Shown one piece after another: positions 9,431 to 19,498 of a stretch of 44,639 nucleotides of DNA. The number at the start of each line of letters is the position of its first letter. Position 1 is the stretch's first letter. Location: positions 1 to 44,639 of the forward strand of contig JAHFMV010000009.1 of NCBI GenBank assembly GCA_023267655.1, read 5' to 3'. The position numbers and the translations under genes were made by a program. This stretch comes from Candidatus Kaiserbacteria bacterium. GTDB lineage: Bacteria > Patescibacteriota > Minisyncoccia > Phycocordibacterales > UBA2100. The notes under the pieces are model-generated. The model was given only the letters and a program-made list of their open reading frames with translations. It did not search any database and was not told where the DNA came from.

Positions 9431-11252
9431 TAATCGAATACACTTTGTAGAAATACGAGTCTTTGTCGCCAAGAAGTTTTGATGGACTCCCCGTTTCGAC
9501 AATGCGGCCGTTTTCAAGTGCGATGAGTGTATCGGCATCGGTAATGGTTGAGAGTCGGTGCGCAATCGCGATAATGGTGACCTTCCCTTTTAATTCTTCC
9601 AAAATTCCCTTGATATGCGCTTCGCTCTCCGCATCGAGCGCTGATGTTGCTTCGTCAAGAATGAGGATCTGTGGCTTGTGGGCAAGTGCCCGCGCAATGA
9701 CGAGACGCTGGCGCTGTCCGGCAGAGAGCGTCATCCCGCGATCACCAAGAACGGTATCGAGGCCGTGTTCACTCATGCGTATGACATCATCGATGCGCGC
9801 CATTTTCGCCGCTTCCCAAATTGCATCGTCCGAAATCGACGTCGAGTAAAAGGCGATGTTGTTACGGATGGTGTCGTTTATGACAAAGAAATCCTGCGAC
9901 ACATAGCCGACATTGGTGCGCCACGCGCCAATATCAATATTGCGCGCATTTACGCCATCAACCGTGAGCGAACCAGAATTCGGCTGCAGCAATCGAAGCA
10001 GGAGATCGACGCACGTCGTTTTCCCCGCACCGGAGGGACCGATGAGACCGATGAAGGAACCACGCGGGATAGTGAACGACACCTGTTGCAGCACGGCATG
10101 CTCGCTCGTGTAGGAAAACGATATATTTTCAAACTGTAATTCTTTGGTAAAGGTAAATGGTTTTGTCCCTGAACGATGCTCCGCGTTACGCTCTGCATCT
10201 TCGGTAAAATTCAAAATGCGCTGCACATTCGGTGCATATTCGTTAATAATCTGTACCGCCGCCTGCAGCTGTTGCACATAGACCGCAATGCGATAAATAA
10301 GATAGACGATCGCCGGAAGCGCGGCGAGCGATATGATGTTGTACCGGAACGAGAGTGCGAAAATGGCGGCGATGTAGAGAACGCCGAGCATTGGGATCGT
10401 TGTGTTGGTGAGGTAATAGAGCATGAGGACGCGCCGACTTAAGGCGCGTAAGCGTTGAAAAACCGACCGCGTCGTCGCAACCGATTGCTCTTCAACACCA
10501 GACGCTTTGATCGTCTTGATACCGTAAATCGTCTCGCTCGTGCGATGCGTCATTTCGCTCGTCACGCTTGCGCGCTCCGTCGATGTTGCGCGCACACGGG
10601 AGAGAACCGGACGGAAACAGATAATCATGATCGTGCCAACGCCGAGCGTGGTGAGCATGATGGCGGGCGAAATATTAAACGCGACGATGAGATAGATACA
10701 CAGACTCGTCGCAAGCATAATGAGCGACGAGATGTTTCGCAACAAGTTGACGGTATTCGGAATATCGGCGAGCAACCATGTCTCAAGATGCCCCATTTTG
10801 TGTTTTGTGAGATAGGGCCACGATGCACGCAGGACAGCTGATGTGAGGCGTGTGCGCGTGTTTGCTTCGTACTCGGTCGTGATGCGCGCCTGTGTTGCGT
10901 ACAAGAAAAGCAGAACCGCAGAGCGTGCGATAAAAAGGATGACGATAAAAATCAGGAGAAATTTCGGCGCAAAGTCGATGTGGAGGAGGTCGAAAAATGA
11001 ACGCAGCATGACCGATATCGTGTCAGTCGCCGCCGTTTTCGTGTTGAGAATGAAGGTAAGGAGCGGGATCAGGGCGTTGATACCGATGCCTTCCAAAATA
11101 CCACCGAGAAAGCCGAAAATCGTGAGGGTGAGGATCTGCGAGCCATAGCCGCCATAGGCGCGGCGAATAAGACTCACCAGCGACCCGAAGCGGTCTAAAA
11201 AGTGCCTTTTTGAGGCATTCTGAGGGTCTTTTTGAGCTGTTTCTACGGTCAT
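9426..11252 (-). CDS. ABC transporter, fused permease-ATPase (MsbA-like exporter)
   Basis: Six-TM N-terminal region; Walker A GPSGAGKTTC, signature LSAGQRQRLVIARAL, Walker B ILILDEATSALD. Confidence 0.95.
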   Translation of the reverse strand: MTVETAQKDPQNASKRHFLDRFGSLVSLIRRAYGGYGSQILTLTIFGFLGGILEGIGINALIPLLTFILNTKTAATDTISVMLRSFFDLLHIDFAPKFLLIFIVILFIARSAVLLFLYATQARITTEYEANTRTRLTSAVLRASWPYLTKHKMGHLETWLLADIPNTVNLLRNISSLIMLATSLCIYLIVAFNISPAIMLTTLGVGTIMIICFRPVLSRVRATSTERASVTSEMTHRTSETIYGIKTIKASGVEEQSVATTRSVFQRLRALSRRVLMLYYLTNTTIPMLGVLYIAAIFALSFRYNIISLAALPAIVYLIYRIAVYVQQLQAAVQIINEYAPNVQRILNFTEDAERNAEHRSGTKPFTFTKELQFENISFSYTSEHAVLQQVSFTIPRGSFIGLIGPSGAGKTTCVDLLLRLLQPNSGSLTVDGVNARNIDIGAWRTNVGYVSQDFFVINDTIRNNIAFYSTSISDDAIWEAAKMARIDDVIRMSEHGLDTVLGDRGMTLSAGQRQRLVIARALAHKPQILILDEATSALDAESEAHIKGILEELKGKVTIIAIAHRLSTITDADTLIALENGRIVETGSPSKLLGDKDSYFYKVYSIT

Positions 11253-11259
11253 ACGATAG

Positions 11260-12354
11260 TCAAATTGTGGCAAGAATCGCACGTGCGCGAGTATCCCATG
11301 TATACAACAAAACGGAGCTCTTGGCAATACTTACTTTTTCTGAAGCGCTCAGGTCACTCTGCGCTTTTTGAATTGCCTCCGCCAAACTTTTCGCGTCGTC
11401 TGCCACAAACCAGTACGCGGCATTCTGCGGCAACACTTCGCGCGTCGATGGAATATCCGAGGCGACAATTGGTCGATCGGAGGCCATGTAGGTAAATAAT
11501 TTTAAGGGCGAGGTGAAATGCGTCGCGATGACATCTTTTCCGGTGTTCGGTAGAACCAGCACGTCCGCGGCTGCTTGATTGTTTGCAATATCGCGATACG
11601 GTTTTTCTCCGAGAAATAATACGCGCGGATATTGCTGCCGCGCTTTCGCTATCTGATCTTGTGTGCCGCCGATGACGGCGATGCGGATCGTATCGGGCAA
11701 AAATTCTGATGCTTTGAAAAGTGTGTCGGTCCCCTTCCATCCACCGAGAGCTCCTATGTACAGGGCCACGCGCATATCGTGCGGAAGTCGGAGCCGCGTA
11801 CGCGCATCTTCTTTTGATTCAGCATGTTCGAAATTGGCAAGGTCGAGTCCGTCGTGCGCGACCACTATTTTTTCTTGTGGCACACCACGAGCAACGTAAA
11901 AATCACGAAGTCCGCCGGTAATGACAATCACTTTTTTTGCACGGCGTGCAACGAAGCGCGCGAGAAAATTCCACGAACCCGTATGGGATTCCCACACGAT
12001 GGAACGGTTTGTTAAAAATGCAACGGCGGCGAGGACGATTTCATCGCGACCGTATACCAGAGAATCGCGGCGGCGCGCGAAGCGCGCCGCCACAAGCGCA
12101 AACACAAACGATTCAATCAAAAACCCGATAAACCCCCACGACACGATATCCGGCACCCACAGCCGTGTGACGGGAAATGAATGCTTTAAACCGTAGTATT
12201 CCGCGACACTTTCTTTGATATGCGTGCGACGATTCGGAACGACGAGCTCAACGTCCGCACCCGCTTTTGCAAACGCCTCGCACGTCTTTGCAATCTGTAT
12301 ACCATGTGCCTTTTCGCTCGGCATCCGCGCGTTGGCGACGTAGAGAATCTTCAT
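11260..12354 (-). CDS. Glycosyltransferase family 4
   Basis: MKILYVANARMPSEKAHGIQIAKTCEAFAKAGADVELV; YIGALGGWKGTDTLFKAS; PLKLFTYMASDRPIVASDIPSTREVL. Confidence 0.9.
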   Translation of the reverse strand: MKILYVANARMPSEKAHGIQIAKTCEAFAKAGADVELVVPNRRTHIKESVAEYYGLKHSFPVTRLWVPDIVSWGFIGFLIESFVFALVAARFARRRDSLVYGRDEIVLAAVAFLTNRSIVWESHTGSWNFLARFVARRAKKVIVITGGLRDFYVARGVPQEKIVVAHDGLDLANFEHAESKEDARTRLRLPHDMRVALYIGALGGWKGTDTLFKASEFLPDTIRIAVIGGTQDQIAKARQQYPRVLFLGEKPYRDIANNQAAADVLVLPNTGKDVIATHFTSPLKLFTYMASDRPIVASDIPSTREVLPQNAAYWFVADDAKSLAEAIQKAQSDLSASEKVSIAKSSVLLYTWDTRARAILATI

Positions 12355-12460
12355 AACATGCGTAAGCATACGCTCTTTTTTCTTCCGCTCAAATCGTACG
12401 TTCGTTACGCGTTCCTTTCAATTACGTATACCCTTCACGAAATGCCATGGGGCACATCCA

Positions 12461-12496
12461 TCCCTTAACATACGACACCTGTCGTAATATAAGGGA
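12461..12496. promoter_or_regulatory. 36-bp palindromic operator-like site A
   Basis: tcccttaacatacgacacctgtcgtaatataaggga; arms match at 14/17 positions; 26/36 identical to site B; contains TATGTT on the minus strand upstream of the GT4 gene. Confidence 0.55.
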
Positions 12497-12538
12497 TATG
12501 CCGGCACCTCTCCCTCCTGCCCGATCTTCGAGAATATG

Positions 12539-13117
12539 CTAGAGACCAAAATGATCTTTGATGTGCTGATCATTTTCAATTTCTTCGACAATTGCATATA
12601 AAATATCCTTGCCAACCTTGAGTTCTGCTTTGATGAGCGCGATGAGTTCTTCGCAATCGTACGGGTGTACCCACACACTCTGCTGAAGTCGAAAAAAACC
12701 TGCGTCGCGCATGAGATGACGCAATTGATCGCGAACGAGCCGCCGTTTTTGCGGAATGTCGAAAATGACCATTCGATACCGTCTGTCCCACCGCTTCTTG
12801 ACACGAATTGCAAGCGCCACTTTTGCCTGTTCGAGAGCCAGTGCCTGCACACCCTTTGGGGTGAGACGCGCAAACTTCATTCCGTTACGCGTTTCGAATG
12901 TAACGAGACCCTTTTGTGCGAGTCGTCCTGTAGCCGTTTTCGCGCGATACCCGAGATGTTTCTTGCCAGTAATGCTGGCAAGCGCCATAGGAAGTGCTGG
13001 AGCAATGGCAATGACCGCAAGTGCCCCAGTGAGCGCCAGTGTGCCAAGGACAGCCTGTTGAATATTCTCTCGCCTTCGCCGCTTCGCAGCTCTCTGTTCC
13101 AATTGTTCTTTGTGCAT
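12539..13117 (-). CDS. PaaX-like transcriptional regulator with Cas2-fold C-terminal domain
   Basis: N-terminal basic/TM-like segment, winged-helix-like GRLAQKGLVTFETRNGMKFARLTPKG, then RYRMVIFDIPQKRRLVRDQLRHLMRDAGFFRLQQSVWVHPYDCEELI (PaaX/Cas2-like ferredoxin fold). Confidence 0.8.
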   Translation of the reverse strand: MHKEQLEQRAAKRRRRENIQQAVLGTLALTGALAVIAIAPALPMALASITGKKHLGYRAKTATGRLAQKGLVTFETRNGMKFARLTPKGVQALALEQAKVALAIRVKKRWDRRYRMVIFDIPQKRRLVRDQLRHLMRDAGFFRLQQSVWVHPYDCEELIALIKAELKVGKDILYAIVEEIENDQHIKDHFGL

Positions 13118-13127
13118 ACCACGACAG

Positions 13128-13163
13128 TCCCTTAAGTATACACCCCTGTTGTATTGTAAGGGA
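13128..13163. promoter_or_regulatory. 36-bp palindromic operator-like site B, 10 nt upstream of the PaaX-like start
   Basis: tcccttaagtatacacccctgttgtattgtaaggga; TATACT -10-like hexamer on the minus strand at the same relative position as TATGTT in site A. Confidence 0.55.
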
Positions 13164-13194
13164 GTAATAAAGTTGTCTGACGATGATGGAATAT

Positions 13195-13812
13195 TTATTT
13201 CACCAAAAAGATGTTGTACCCGCTTACTTGATTGCTGCTCAATTTTCCGGCGAGTTTGTCGAAAAAGAACCCTAGACTGCAGAGTACTTTCCACCTCCCA
13301 AGCGGGGAAAGACGGACGAGTGTCTCGATCGGACCGCGGACACCGATCATCTCACGCTTCGAAAAATCCTTTGTCAGATGCTCGAGTCCGTCTTTCGTGA
13401 AGCGCCAAAAATCTTTGTAGTAGCCTTCGTGCGCGTGGTAGTAGTACAGAAATGGGACGTAGATAAAACAAAAGCCACCCGGTTTTAGCGTGCGATACAT
13501 TTCGCGCACCGCGAGCGCGGGGTCTTCCACGTGTTCGAGAACGGCGATGCAAATAAGCGCATCTTGCGAATTGTCATCAAACGGCAGCGCATGGATGTCG
13601 CCGACGATGTCAGGATGATAGTCGGGAACCTTGTCGAGGATTTTGTAGTCCACCTTCTTCGTGAGTGGAAGGAGCCACTCGCGTGATCGGTCGTAGCGGT
13701 TATTTTTTTCCTTGTCGATGCGGAGGCCACCGCCGATATCGACGACGGATTTTTTCTCCAAAAAAATCCGTCGCATCTTTTCTTCAAAAAAAACATCCCA
13801 CGGGCGCGTCAT
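13195..13812 (-). CDS. SAM-dependent methyltransferase (type 11)
   Basis: KSVVDIGGGLRIDK, ALICIAVLEHVEDPALAVREMYRTLKPGGFCFIYVPFLY. Confidence 0.88.
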   Translation of the reverse strand: MTRPWDVFFEEKMRRIFLEKKSVVDIGGGLRIDKEKNNRYDRSREWLLPLTKKVDYKILDKVPDYHPDIVGDIHALPFDDNSQDALICIAVLEHVEDPALAVREMYRTLKPGGFCFIYVPFLYYYHAHEGYYKDFWRFTKDGLEHLTKDFSKREMIGVRGPIETLVRLSPLGRWKVLCSLGFFFDKLAGKLSSNQVSGYNIFLVK

Positions 13813-15233
13813 ACGATGATTGTAACTTTTTTCTCCAGAACCGTCCCATATTTCGTCGCCGGTTGTACATCGACGAGTACTTTGTTGCCCTCGTACCGAA
13901 GAGACGTTGCAGCGCCATAGCCGCTTGTGTATCGCGGCAGCAGCATGACAAGACAGTTGAGTTTGAAATACAGCAGTCGCAGGAATGCCTCGCGCACATA
14001 TCCACCTCGGAGCGCATACCACGCGTGGTTGAGATTTTCGCGGAGGCTGTACAGCAATGCCGGTGGAAGCTGCGGCAGAGAGAGCCGCCACTGCACTTTT
14101 CCCGAAAGACCGTTTGCAGAGATTCCGACAGTTGGGTTGCGCGACGTGAGCAGCGTATTTACGAGCACTCGTTTTTCGGAAGTCGTTTTTGCGTACACCT
14201 CCTTCCCCTTTAATTCGAATGAAAATGGCTTCAATGAATCCGCTGCATTAAACATCTCCGCGATATTCGGAATGCGGGTGAGCCACGCAAGATGCGCCGT
14301 CCAGAAAATTGGACATTGAAAATTAATTGGTGCGCCGATATGCGAATGTAAGTAACCGTCAAAGAAATGCCGACGGATTTGATAGAGCACATTGTTGAGC
14401 GCGATCTGTGCGTCCGGAAGCGACGAGTGCGCAAGCACATACGCATCAAACGAATGCGATGCAACTTCGTATTTCGAGAGCCAGTACCATCGTTTACATT
14501 CCATGCGCAGATCCTTCGTACCGTCGGCGCAGTACATCGCAAGGAGCGCTTTCTCGCTTTCTTTCAGACGATCTTCGTAGGGCGCACTCGACATACCTAA
14601 TTCGCCGAGTACGTAACGAATAAAGGCACTACAGCGGGATTGGTAAAACGTCGTCATGCCATCGTAACCGGCGAACGTCCCGTGTTTTTCAGCGTCCGGA
14701 TAGTAGCGGAAGAATCCGTCGACGGTCATCTTTGAAAATGCCGCATCAATTGATTTGTGTGCCGTTTCAGAATGAGAAACGCTCACATAAGCCGCGTATG
14801 ATGCGATACCCGTGAGACCCCAGAGTCTCTGGTTCGTTAACGGCTTTGAATCAGTAGTGCCCAAGAGATACGTCTCGACGACTTTTTTGAGCTTCTCGCT
14901 GTATTCCGCGTGCTCTGCTTCTGAAAATGCATCGCGATGCGTTGTTAAAAATTGCGAAATGGTATCGACGCACGAACCGCAGTCGATGACGTTGTTCGAC
15001 ATGTTCCGTGGCTCAAGAAGTCCCGGATAAAAAATCCACTGTTCGCCGTCTTGGACAACGCGCTGCATGAGCGTCGCGACTAATTGCTTCCCTTTCTCAA
15101 CCTCGCCAAGGTAGGAATAGATGTCTAAAAGGTACGTCGTGTTGCCGGTGTGTTCAACGTGGTGTTTCGGGCAGCGCATATTTGACTCGAGATAGTGAGC
15201 CGCTTCGCGCATCATTTCATCAAAAGTGATCAT
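13809..15233 (-). CDS. Hypothetical protein, possible alpha/alpha-toroid enzyme of glycan metabolism
   Basis: Long intact ORF overlapping both neighbours by 4 nt inside a glycan operon; helical/aromatic composition; no motif I can name with certainty. Confidence 0.7.
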   Translation of the reverse strand: MITFDEMMREAAHYLESNMRCPKHHVEHTGNTTYLLDIYSYLGEVEKGKQLVATLMQRVVQDGEQWIFYPGLLEPRNMSNNVIDCGSCVDTISQFLTTHRDAFSEAEHAEYSEKLKKVVETYLLGTTDSKPLTNQRLWGLTGIASYAAYVSVSHSETAHKSIDAAFSKMTVDGFFRYYPDAEKHGTFAGYDGMTTFYQSRCSAFIRYVLGELGMSSAPYEDRLKESEKALLAMYCADGTKDLRMECKRWYWLSKYEVASHSFDAYVLAHSSLPDAQIALNNVLYQIRRHFFDGYLHSHIGAPINFQCPIFWTAHLAWLTRIPNIAEMFNAADSLKPFSFELKGKEVYAKTTSEKRVLVNTLLTSRNPTVGISANGLSGKVQWRLSLPQLPPALLYSLRENLNHAWYALRGGYVREAFLRLLYFKLNCLVMLLPRYTSGYGAATSLRYEGNKVLVDVQPATKYGTVLEKKVTIIV

Positions 15234-16039
15234 AATTTTGTCTGAAAGACTTTCTTTCCCATTTCCATCAGAAGCCGCACTTGGAAGCGCACACGACCAA
15301 ATTCTATTTTGAGCGGCATGCAGGCGCCAAAGGAATGCAACGTACGATCACGCAGTGTCTTTACGATAACTGCAATAATAACGCGCGAATGCCATGGAAT
15401 GTGGTACGTGAAATAATCCCACACAGAAAGATTTGGAAATGATTTTAGTTCCTCTGCAATATATTTAAAACTGCGCGTGTCATATTCATCGACGTCTTTC
15501 GTTTCCCAATACACATTCCATGGATTTTTAAATGTGCCGGTTGAAAGTGTGGTGTCGAACGCGATCTTATTGTGCACGGGCCGAATGAATCGTGCGCCAC
15601 TTTTCCGATTGAAAAATCGATATTGGTAGCCGGGATAGTTGGACGAATAGAGGATTTCCCGATCCCCGATATGCATACGCATCGGCACACGATAGATGAG
15701 TGGACCTTGCATCTTCACCGCTGCGCGAATTTCTTCCCGAAGTCCATCGGAAATCGATTCGTCGGAATCAAGAATGAGCACCCAATCGTGTGTTGATGCA
15801 TCGACAACTTGATTCCGCAAACCACCAATGTCTTTCAGTGTATTATCCGGATTCTTGAATTTTGCATCCTGCGCAATCACACGACATCCGTATTCAGCAG
15901 CGATCTGCAACGTATCATCAGTTGAGCCCCCGTCATTGATCACAATCTCATCAAAATCCCGCACGCTCTCAAGCGCCCGCCGCAGATCCTTCTGCGAGTT
16001 AAAGGTGAGCATGCAGACACTTGCTGGAATTTTTTCCAT
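15230..16039 (-). CDS. Glycosyltransferase family 2
   Basis: SVCMLTFNSQKDLRRALESVRDFDEIVINDGGSTDDTLQIA...WVLILDSDESIS. Confidence 0.92.
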   Translation of the reverse strand: MEKIPASVCMLTFNSQKDLRRALESVRDFDEIVINDGGSTDDTLQIAAEYGCRVIAQDAKFKNPDNTLKDIGGLRNQVVDASTHDWVLILDSDESISDGLREEIRAAVKMQGPLIYRVPMRMHIGDREILYSSNYPGYQYRFFNRKSGARFIRPVHNKIAFDTTLSTGTFKNPWNVYWETKDVDEYDTRSFKYIAEELKSFPNLSVWDYFTYHIPWHSRVIIAVIVKTLRDRTLHSFGACMPLKIEFGRVRFQVRLLMEMGKKVFQTKL

Positions 16040-16040
16040 A

Positions 16041-16805
16041 TTACTTGAACCAACGAGAGAGTCGGGAATACCACTCAAATGCTTTTGTGACGCGCATCAT
16101 GACTTCCCAGTTTCTCATGTCGCGTTCGATGACGTTGCGCTGGATGAGATACGGATTACTTTCTTTGGTGACGAGGCCCGGCTTTATGGCAAACGCCGCG
16201 TCGTAGCCAAGTTCTTTTGCTATACGCATCGCTTCGTGGGAATAGCTGCCGCCGGGGTACGCGAAATATCGCATGTTGTCTGGGCGAGCCATTTCGGTGC
16301 GTAATTCTTCCGTCGAGAGTTTTGCGACATTGGCGTGCGTGCGACCATGGAAGCCAAATGCGACAAGCGGATTTGTGCGAAGACGCTCGATCGATTCGCG
16401 TGTAAGAAGTGGGAGGTCGTTGCCGAGCCTCGGGCGAGAAGTTTCCGCATCGCTCATTATGAACATCGCTGCGGGCGCCCCGAATTTTTCCAAAATCGGG
16501 AGTGCTGCTGTTTCGAAATCTGCGTAGCCGTCGTCGAACGTGAGCGCGACGGCGCGGCGCGGTAGTGGTGCCCCGTGCTTCAGCCACGTCACGATCTGTG
16601 CAAGCGACACGAACGCGTCGCCTTTTCCTTTCAAGAGCGCGAGATGCTTTTCAAAATTCGCTGGCATGACCGCGATGTCGATCGTCGCGTCACTAATCGA
16701 GTGATACGTCAAAATTGAAATGTCTTGAAATTGAAATAGCGGATTGAGCATTCGATATACTCCATAGAGGAACGCCGCGATGATTTTTTTGAGCATAGTC
16801 CGCAT
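16041..16805 (-). CDS. Polysaccharide deacetylase (NodB homology domain)
   Basis: ILTYHSI, AVALTFDDGYADFETAALPIL, FGFHGRTHANV, YFAYPGGSY. Confidence 0.92.
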   Translation of the reverse strand: MRTMLKKIIAAFLYGVYRMLNPLFQFQDISILTYHSISDATIDIAVMPANFEKHLALLKGKGDAFVSLAQIVTWLKHGAPLPRRAVALTFDDGYADFETAALPILEKFGAPAAMFIMSDAETSRPRLGNDLPLLTRESIERLRTNPLVAFGFHGRTHANVAKLSTEELRTEMARPDNMRYFAYPGGSYSHEAMRIAKELGYDAAFAIKPGLVTKESNPYLIQRNVIERDMRNWEVMMRVTKAFEWYSRLSRWFK

Positions 16806-16806
16806 G

Positions 16807-17571
16807 TTATTTTCTGACGACAAATACGAATCCGAGAGGGTTACGCTCCATGCTTTTCGGCCGCACACGGACAAATAACGCGTCGAGAAGACCGTACGAC
16901 AGGTACAGGATAGGGCGTACAAACCGCGGGACGGATAGTACGATCGTGTTGAAATTCGCAAGAACAGGCCCGCCACCGATCGAGCGGATGCGGGCGCTTG
17001 AATAGCCAACATCCTTAAAGATCATCTGGAGCGCTTCTTTTGTGTAGCGGAAATAATCATGCGGATCGGGATGATAGCCGACCCACCACGGCACGAACCC
17101 GATCAGCTGCCCTTCTTTTTTCAGTACTCGCCTGATCTCCTGCAACAGGTGTTCGTAGTTATAAATATGCTCAAGCACATTACAGAGCACGATAGTATCG
17201 ATCGAGTCCGACGTATAGGGGAGCATGTCGTGCTCAAAATTGATCCCCGTCATCGAACCGTCGATTGGCTCGATCGACGCATGCTCTTTTTTGAAATACT
17301 CAAAATAATCCGGATTGCGCCCACCGCCGATGTCGACTACCTTTCCGCGCAGCGTCTCTGTTGCAAGCGCGCGGTTCATGAGGATGCGCAGCATCGTCTG
17401 CCCGCGATACAAATGCTTCAAAGTCGCAAAAAGAGACCATCTGCGTCGTTGCGAGTCCCCAACGTCGCCCTCACCGTACGAGTTGTACGCCTCGGGCGCC
17501 GCTTTCCCCGCGCCTAGCATCTGTGTCTCTTTTTTCAACTTTGAAGAATCGTTTTGCAAAGTATTGTTCAT
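16807..17571 (-). CDS. SAM-dependent methyltransferase (type 11)
   Basis: GKVVDIGGGRNPDYFEYF, IDTIVLCNVLEHIYNYEHLLQEIRRVLKKEGQLIGFVPWW. Confidence 0.9.
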   Translation of the reverse strand: MNNTLQNDSSKLKKETQMLGAGKAAPEAYNSYGEGDVGDSQRRRWSLFATLKHLYRGQTMLRILMNRALATETLRGKVVDIGGGRNPDYFEYFKKEHASIEPIDGSMTGINFEHDMLPYTSDSIDTIVLCNVLEHIYNYEHLLQEIRRVLKKEGQLIGFVPWWVGYHPDPHDYFRYTKEALQMIFKDVGYSSARIRSIGGGPVLANFNTIVLSVPRFVRPILYLSYGLLDALFVRVRPKSMERNPLGFVFVVRK

Positions 17572-17573
17572 AG

Positions 17574-18530
17574 TTACTTGGACTTCAACGAGTGCATGAT
17601 GGTTGGGATCAGTTTTTCGAGTGAATGATTCGCACGGACGCTGCTTGCACGATCTCGCGGCTCGGGTGCCGTGCGGAGTGCTTCCGCGATAGCTTCCGGC
17701 GTTGCCGAAACTTTTTCTACGGGGAAACCTCCGTACGCATCACTCGTCGTAATGACCGGTAAATTCGTCGCGAGCGCTTCGAGCACGACTTTGTCGAGGC
17801 TTCCGGTCTCGCTCGTGTGCACAAGAAATGCGGCTACTCCGTATTCATCGCGCACCTGCGCCTGCGTGCATCCGCCGAGAAATTCCACCTCCGCCTTCTG
17901 TGATTGTGCAAGCTTTTCGAGCGCAGGCCGCTCGGGACCTTCGCCGATGATGCGGATGCGACGACCCGCTTGTGCGGCTCCCGTAATTGCAAGATCGTGT
18001 CGTTTGCTCTGCATCAAACGCCCGACAGAGAGCACCCACTCGCCGCGCATCTCCGGCGAAACCGGCGCGAAAAAAGCAGTGTCGATGCCGTGCCCGACCA
18101 CCGCGACTTTGCGCGAGGGAAGACGGAAACTTTCTTTCGACGCCGTAAGCACCGTGTTTGCAAAAAACGTCGCGATGCGCAGCCGAAGATTGACGCTCTT
18201 GTGCGTGTACCACAGCACCACTTTTTTTTGCATCAGCCGCCAGAGCCATCCCGCAGCGACAATATATTCCGGATTCATGTGCACGAACACGGCATCATAT
18301 TCGGCATGGCGACCGAGCGCGATCGCACACACTTCGAGCCCGCGCAGAAATCGGTGCCGCTCGCCGAGCGATATCACTTCGACGTTTTTCGGAAGCGTAT
18401 GAATGCCCTTGCGGAGGCACACGACGAGCACATGTTCGCACTCGCGAGCGAGACGCTCAATCCACGCGAGAAAAAATCCGAGTGCCGGATCATCGCGATC
18501 GACTGCTTGTGTGCAAATTAAGAGGCGCAT
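17574..18530 (-). CDS. Glycosyltransferase family 4
   Basis: VLSVGRLMQSKRHDLAITG...IIGEGPERPALEKLA...VHTSETGSLDKVVLEALATNLPVITT. Confidence 0.9.
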   Translation of the reverse strand: MRLLICTQAVDRDDPALGFFLAWIERLARECEHVLVVCLRKGIHTLPKNVEVISLGERHRFLRGLEVCAIALGRHAEYDAVFVHMNPEYIVAAGWLWRLMQKKVVLWYTHKSVNLRLRIATFFANTVLTASKESFRLPSRKVAVVGHGIDTAFFAPVSPEMRGEWVLSVGRLMQSKRHDLAITGAAQAGRRIRIIGEGPERPALEKLAQSQKAEVEFLGGCTQAQVRDEYGVAAFLVHTSETGSLDKVVLEALATNLPVITTSDAYGGFPVEKVSATPEAIAEALRTAPEPRDRASSVRANHSLEKLIPTIMHSLKSK

Positions 18531-19405
18531 ACGGATTTCGGATCATCACCATACACACCTTTCAAAAGATCCAAATCCTTTTCACTATCAACAAGCAAAT
18601 TAATATTCTTACACTCGAGCGCACGCAAGACACGTGCGCCGGCTGCATCTTCCGGTACAACCTTTTCGTACATTTCACGGAATGCCGCGATGTCTTTGAT
18701 AAAACAGAGGCCGCCGGCGCCGCGCCCCGTCTTTGATCCCACGTGTCCGCTCGCATGGGTCACATCCAGATGCGAGGCACCGATACGCGGATCAGCAGCG
18801 ACTGTATTTTTAATGACATCATAGTCGCAGCCCTCTTTTTGCGCGAAATCATACAGAAGATTCGCGAACATTACTTTCATATACAAGAAAAGGTTTCCGG
18901 CATATTTGATGTCTTCTGCCTCGCGCGCGGTGCAGATTATTTTGTATGGCGCCGATGGCAGAAGATTCATTACCTGCGACGCAGCCTTTTCATGCGCCTC
19001 GCGTTTCTCGGTAATGCCGATGATATTTCTATCGGGATGCGCTGCGTCCTCTCCGGCAGTCGTCACGCGCAGAAATTCGGGCGAATGCATCACGATCTTC
19101 CCCGGATGTTCTTTTTGGATTGATTCAGTCGTTCCCGGAAGCATTGTCGATTTGATCACGATCGTCGCACCGTCTTTTGCAAGTGATGCCGCACCACGCA
19201 CGATGGAATCGTCGTAGCCCTGCGGCGTCGTAGGAGTCGGGACCGCGATAAAGACAATATCGCACTCCTTGATTCGATCTTTATTCTGGATATAGGGCTC
19301 TTCGAGGGCATAGCGCACCACCTTAAACCCCCGGCGCTCAAAATCGTCGGCGTAGCTTTTGCCGATAAACCCCTGGCCGATAAAGCCGATGGTTGGCTGA
19401 TCCAT
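18518..19405 (-). CDS. Short nucleotide-sugar dehydrogenase (UDP-glucose/GDP-mannose dehydrogenase family)
   Basis: TIGFIGQGFIGKSYADDFERRGF, VIKSTMLPGTTESI, HSPEFLR, GRGAGGLCFIKD; only 295 aa. Confidence 0.87.
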   Translation of the reverse strand: MDQPTIGFIGQGFIGKSYADDFERRGFKVVRYALEEPYIQNKDRIKECDIVFIAVPTPTTPQGYDDSIVRGAASLAKDGATIVIKSTMLPGTTESIQKEHPGKIVMHSPEFLRVTTAGEDAAHPDRNIIGITEKREAHEKAASQVMNLLPSAPYKIICTAREAEDIKYAGNLFLYMKVMFANLLYDFAQKEGCDYDVIKNTVAADPRIGASHLDVTHASGHVGSKTGRGAGGLCFIKDIAAFREMYEKVVPEDAAGARVLRALECKNINLLVDSEKDLDLLKGVYGDDPKSVCAS

Positions 19406-19446
19406 CGAGCTAATATAGCCTTATTTCAGGCTTTTTGCCACGAATG

Positions 19447-19483
19447 CTCTGTGCCTCATTTCGCCCGAAATGAGGCACAAGAG
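19447..19483. repeat. Perfect-arm hairpin H1
   Basis: ctctGTGCCTCATTTCG-cc-CGAAATGAGGCACaagag; near-identical to 20793-20825. Confidence 0.7.
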
Positions 19484-19498
19484 TGGTACACTTTTGGC

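Noticed and set aside
9678-10139. + strand ORF 153 aa and neighbouring ORFs over the ABC transporter
   Set aside because: Antisense to conserved ABC ATPase motifs.
12539-13117. Cas2-like domain as a sign of a CRISPR-Cas locus
   Set aside because: No Cas1, no other cas genes and no repeat-spacer array in the window; the architecture fits a PaaX-type regulator.
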